DNA from: Marinilabiliaceae bacterium UBA5488
GTDB taxonomy: Bacteria; Bacteroidota; Bacteroidia; Bacteroidales; Marinilabiliaceae
Assembly: GCA_002427105.1 (NCBI GenBank)
Contig: DIPM01000004.1
Coordinates: 1-44,290, forward strand
Direction: 5' to 3'
DNA length: 44,290 bases
The notes beneath the pieces were generated by a model. That model did no database searches, was not told the origin of the DNA, and saw only the letters and a list, made by a program, of their open reading frames with translations. Within the stretch, counting starts at the first letter, position 1; the number at the start of each line of letters is the position of its first letter. The position numbers and the translations under genes were made by a program. Shown here one piece after another: positions 42,811 through 44,290 of the stretch.

Positions 42811-42863
42811 CTTTGCGACCTTTGTGTAAGCCATTGTGTACTTTGTGCATAAAACTCACAAAG
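42811..42863. repeat. Degenerate CTTTGTG repeats at the 3' end of the pectate lyase gene
   Basis: CTTTGCG (42811), CTTTGTG (42820), CATTGTG (42832) and CTTTGTG (42841) lie 9, 12 and 9 bases apart. The last unit pairs with CACAAAG (42857-42863) across a 9-base loop, so the stop codon of the lyase gene lies inside a 7-bp hairpin. Confidence 0.5.
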
Positions 42864-43941
42864 TCTTCTTCCATTTTGGATACCTCTTAAGCACCTTGGC
42901 GCCTTGCTCCGTGTACCAGGCATATCCGCCACGTCGCTCCTGACTTATTTCCTCCATGCTCCATTTCTTAACTCCATCACGATCACAAAAGAAAGGTTTC
43001 CCATTGTCAAGGTCATAAAAACGAGCCCATAGAGGACCCGAATCAGGATCGGCAACCAGCTTACGGTCCATCTCGCCGTTTTCATCCATAAACCAATCAA
43101 CACGGAAACCTTCAATTTTATTCGTCTCAAACCAGCTAACAGCAGCTTCAACGGCAGCTATCACCTTATCGGAAGGCTTATCAATATCCATAAGAAGAAG
43201 AGTAATACCGGCCGATTCAGACCCGCTGAAAGATGGAAGCTCATAAGCCCTGGCCTGCAAAGGAAGCATGGTCTCGCGGTGATGCTGGGCACACCAGACA
43301 GTGGGCTCTCCATTGACGACAATTTGCGTAGCCAAAATCGCCTCAACTCCCTTGTCAAAGGACGCTCTTGCCTGCTCCATGTAATTTGAGGGAAGTTGCA
43401 AAGCCGCGAACTCCTTGCCTTCATATACATCCTTGAGCAGATTCATAACATTAACCATCGCATTATCATTATAGGTAATATGAACCGAGTAGTGCTTCTG
43501 GTTACGAACGGGGTAAAACTGAGGCCAGCCACCGTTATCATATTGCGCCTCCAGAAGATAGTCCAGACCCTTTATAAACGAACGACGCAGCTCTTCCCCT
43601 CCTTGCAGGGCATATACCCTGGCCAGAAATCGCATCTCAAGAGTAGTAGCCTCATTATCTATCGTGGCGCCATAATCCTTAGCCGAAGCCTTAATCAGCG
43701 ATTTAGCACGTCTGCTTAGAGCCTGGTGCATCGCCAGATTCTTGGGCCAACCACCCACATCCTTCTGATATAGTATTACATTCTCAGCAACCTTCGCGGC
43801 ATCCACACTTCCATACCACTCATCAGGCATCTTACGGGCAACTTCCTTCCAGCTTAACTCGAGATAGTCAGGCTCCTCAGCCCTCACTTCCATACCAAAA
43901 ATCAGCAAAAACACACAAACCAAATAACTTATATTTTTCAT
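42856..43941 (-). CDS. Pectate lyase, polysaccharide lyase family 10-like
   Basis: This exported enzyme of about 361 residues should cleave polygalacturonate by beta-elimination. A signal peptide (ISYLVCVFLLIFGMEVRA) ends near residue 21. The mature part starts SWKEVARKMPDEWYGS, and PL10-type motifs follow: GGWPKN, IDNEATTLEMRFLARVY, NGGWPQFYPVRNQKHYSVHI, ITYNDNAMVNVMNLL and CAQHHRETMLPLQARAYE. No type IX secretion C-terminal domain or carbohydrate-binding module is present. I chose ATG 43941, because the upstream ATG at 43971 would add ten polar residues before the signal peptide. No SusC/SusD pair lies within the window. Confidence 0.88.
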   Translation of the reverse strand: MKNISYLVCVFLLIFGMEVRAEEPDYLELSWKEVARKMPDEWYGSVDAAKVAENVILYQKDVGGWPKNLAMHQALSRRAKSLIKASAKDYGATIDNEATTLEMRFLARVYALQGGEELRRSFIKGLDYLLEAQYDNGGWPQFYPVRNQKHYSVHITYNDNAMVNVMNLLKDVYEGKEFAALQLPSNYMEQARASFDKGVEAILATQIVVNGEPTVWCAQHHRETMLPLQARAYELPSFSGSESAGITLLLMDIDKPSDKVIAAVEAAVSWFETNKIEGFRVDWFMDENGEMDRKLVADPDSGPLWARFYDLDNGKPFFCDRDGVKKWSMEEISQERRGGYAWYTEQGAKVLKRYPKWKKTL

Positions 43942-43981
43942 GGTGATAGATTTTTTATTCAACAAGCACAATATCCGGAAT

Positions 43982-44009
43982 CAAAATTAGGAGAAAATGA
44001 CTACAGCAA
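43982..44009 (-). promoter_or_regulatory. Candidate promoter of the pectate lyase gene
   Basis: On the minus strand TAATTTTG (43989 to 43982) matches TAnnTTTG exactly and TTG (44009 to 44007) lies 17 bases upstream. The -7 element ends 40 bases before ATG 43941. Confidence 0.42.
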
Positions 44010-44205
44010 TAGCGAAAAATCGATCAAAAACAATAGAAGAATTGATATGTAGCAAAAAACAACCGGCAAAAAAGCAATTTAAGAAAGTAATAATACATGC
44101 CCGAAATGGAAAAACCTTGAAGACGCAAATCTCACCTAAACCATGATCCGTCTTGCCCAAAACCGCATTGGCGATACCTTTATCGTGGAGGGAGATGGGT
44201 TTAGC

Positions 44206-44276
44206 TAGAGAAGAAATGTTTTACCATTTCCTTTGGGAATATCCACTCCAAGAATGGGTTGAGCAAAGTACTTCAT
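44206..44276 (-). pseudogene. Possible N-terminal remnant of an IS110-type transposase
   Basis: A minus-strand ATG opens a 23-codon frame reading MKYFAQPILGVDIPKGNG and ending in TAG. The GVDIPKG part resembles the first catalytic-aspartate strand (GIDVSK) of IS110-family transposases. The match is short, the expected serine is proline, and nothing downstream continues it. This is a weak call. Confidence 0.15.
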
Positions 44277-44290
44277 CTCTCGTATGGAAG

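Larger units (their letters stand above)
43942..44290. other. Region upstream of the pectate lyase, to right edge
   Basis: The first 100 bases are AT-rich and hold the lyase promoter candidate. Beyond about 44100 base composition rises. No frame is long enough to call, but a minus-strand 23-codon frame (44206-44276) is described separately. Confidence 0.4.

Overview
The window is a piece of a Bacteroidota chromosome, probably order Bacteroidales or Marinilabiliales. The signs are: a single-strand dcw cluster from mraZ to ftsZ with no murB, murF or ddl; a MurE with the DNPR signature of meso-diaminopimelate ligases; a coaX / outer-membrane protein / TPR / lptC / CNNM / ppiD cluster; a GlsA/GlsB-type acyltransferase pair; several start-proximal matches to the Bacteroidota -7 promoter element TAnnTTTG; and few Shine-Dalgarno sequences. 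The species cannot be named from the sequence. No rRNA, tRNA, CRISPR array, prophage or intact insertion sequence was seen. Almost everything is housekeeping.

Layout. 285-2885 (+): prenyl-phosphate sugar transferase, dihydroorotase, and a small GldN-like lipoprotein. 2924-4171 (-): aspartate kinase, divergent from mfd (4304-7696, +) across a spacer with a 36-bp near-perfect palindrome. 7635-8381 (-): REC-PAS response regulator whose 3' end overlaps mfd. 8513-16132 (+): coaX, FadL-like barrel, TPR protein, lptC, CNNM/CorC-family protein and ppiD, an envelope-biogenesis run closed by a clear terminator. 16297-31837 (-): thirteen dcw genes, mraZ-rsmH-ftsL-ftsI-murE-mraY-murD-ftsW-murG-murC-ftsQ-ftsA-ftsZ, preceded by three MraZ-box-like repeats with an exact 10-bp period. 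32162-35497 (+): two lipid acyltransferases and a flavoprotein that looks like dihydrolipoyl dehydrogenase but lacks both redox cysteines. 35523-38877 (-): long PurF-like amidotransferase, SPOR-domain protein and tandem universal stress protein. 39129-40283 (+): membrane acyltransferase. 40348-42102 (-): aspS. 42177-42623 (+): tadA. 42856-43941 (-): PL10-type pectate lyase.

How the genes fit together. The dcw operon supplies peptidoglycan precursor ligases (MurE, MurD, MurC), the lipid I and lipid II enzymes (MraY, MurG), the septal polymerase and transpeptidase (FtsW, FtsI) and the division scaffold (FtsL, FtsQ, FtsA, FtsZ), with MraZ probably controlling its own promoter. The coaX-ppiD run pairs CoA synthesis with LPS transport, outer-membrane proteins and periplasmic folding. 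The 32-35 kb operon probably makes an acylated amino-acid lipid such as glycine lipid, with a flavoprotein of unknown role. Small repeats sit in the 3' trailers of ftsZ, purF and tadA. The most interesting items are the disulfide-less flavoprotein in the lipid operon, the lysC-mfd palindrome, the MraZ operator, the GldN-like lipoprotein and the AGTTA-type trailer repeats.
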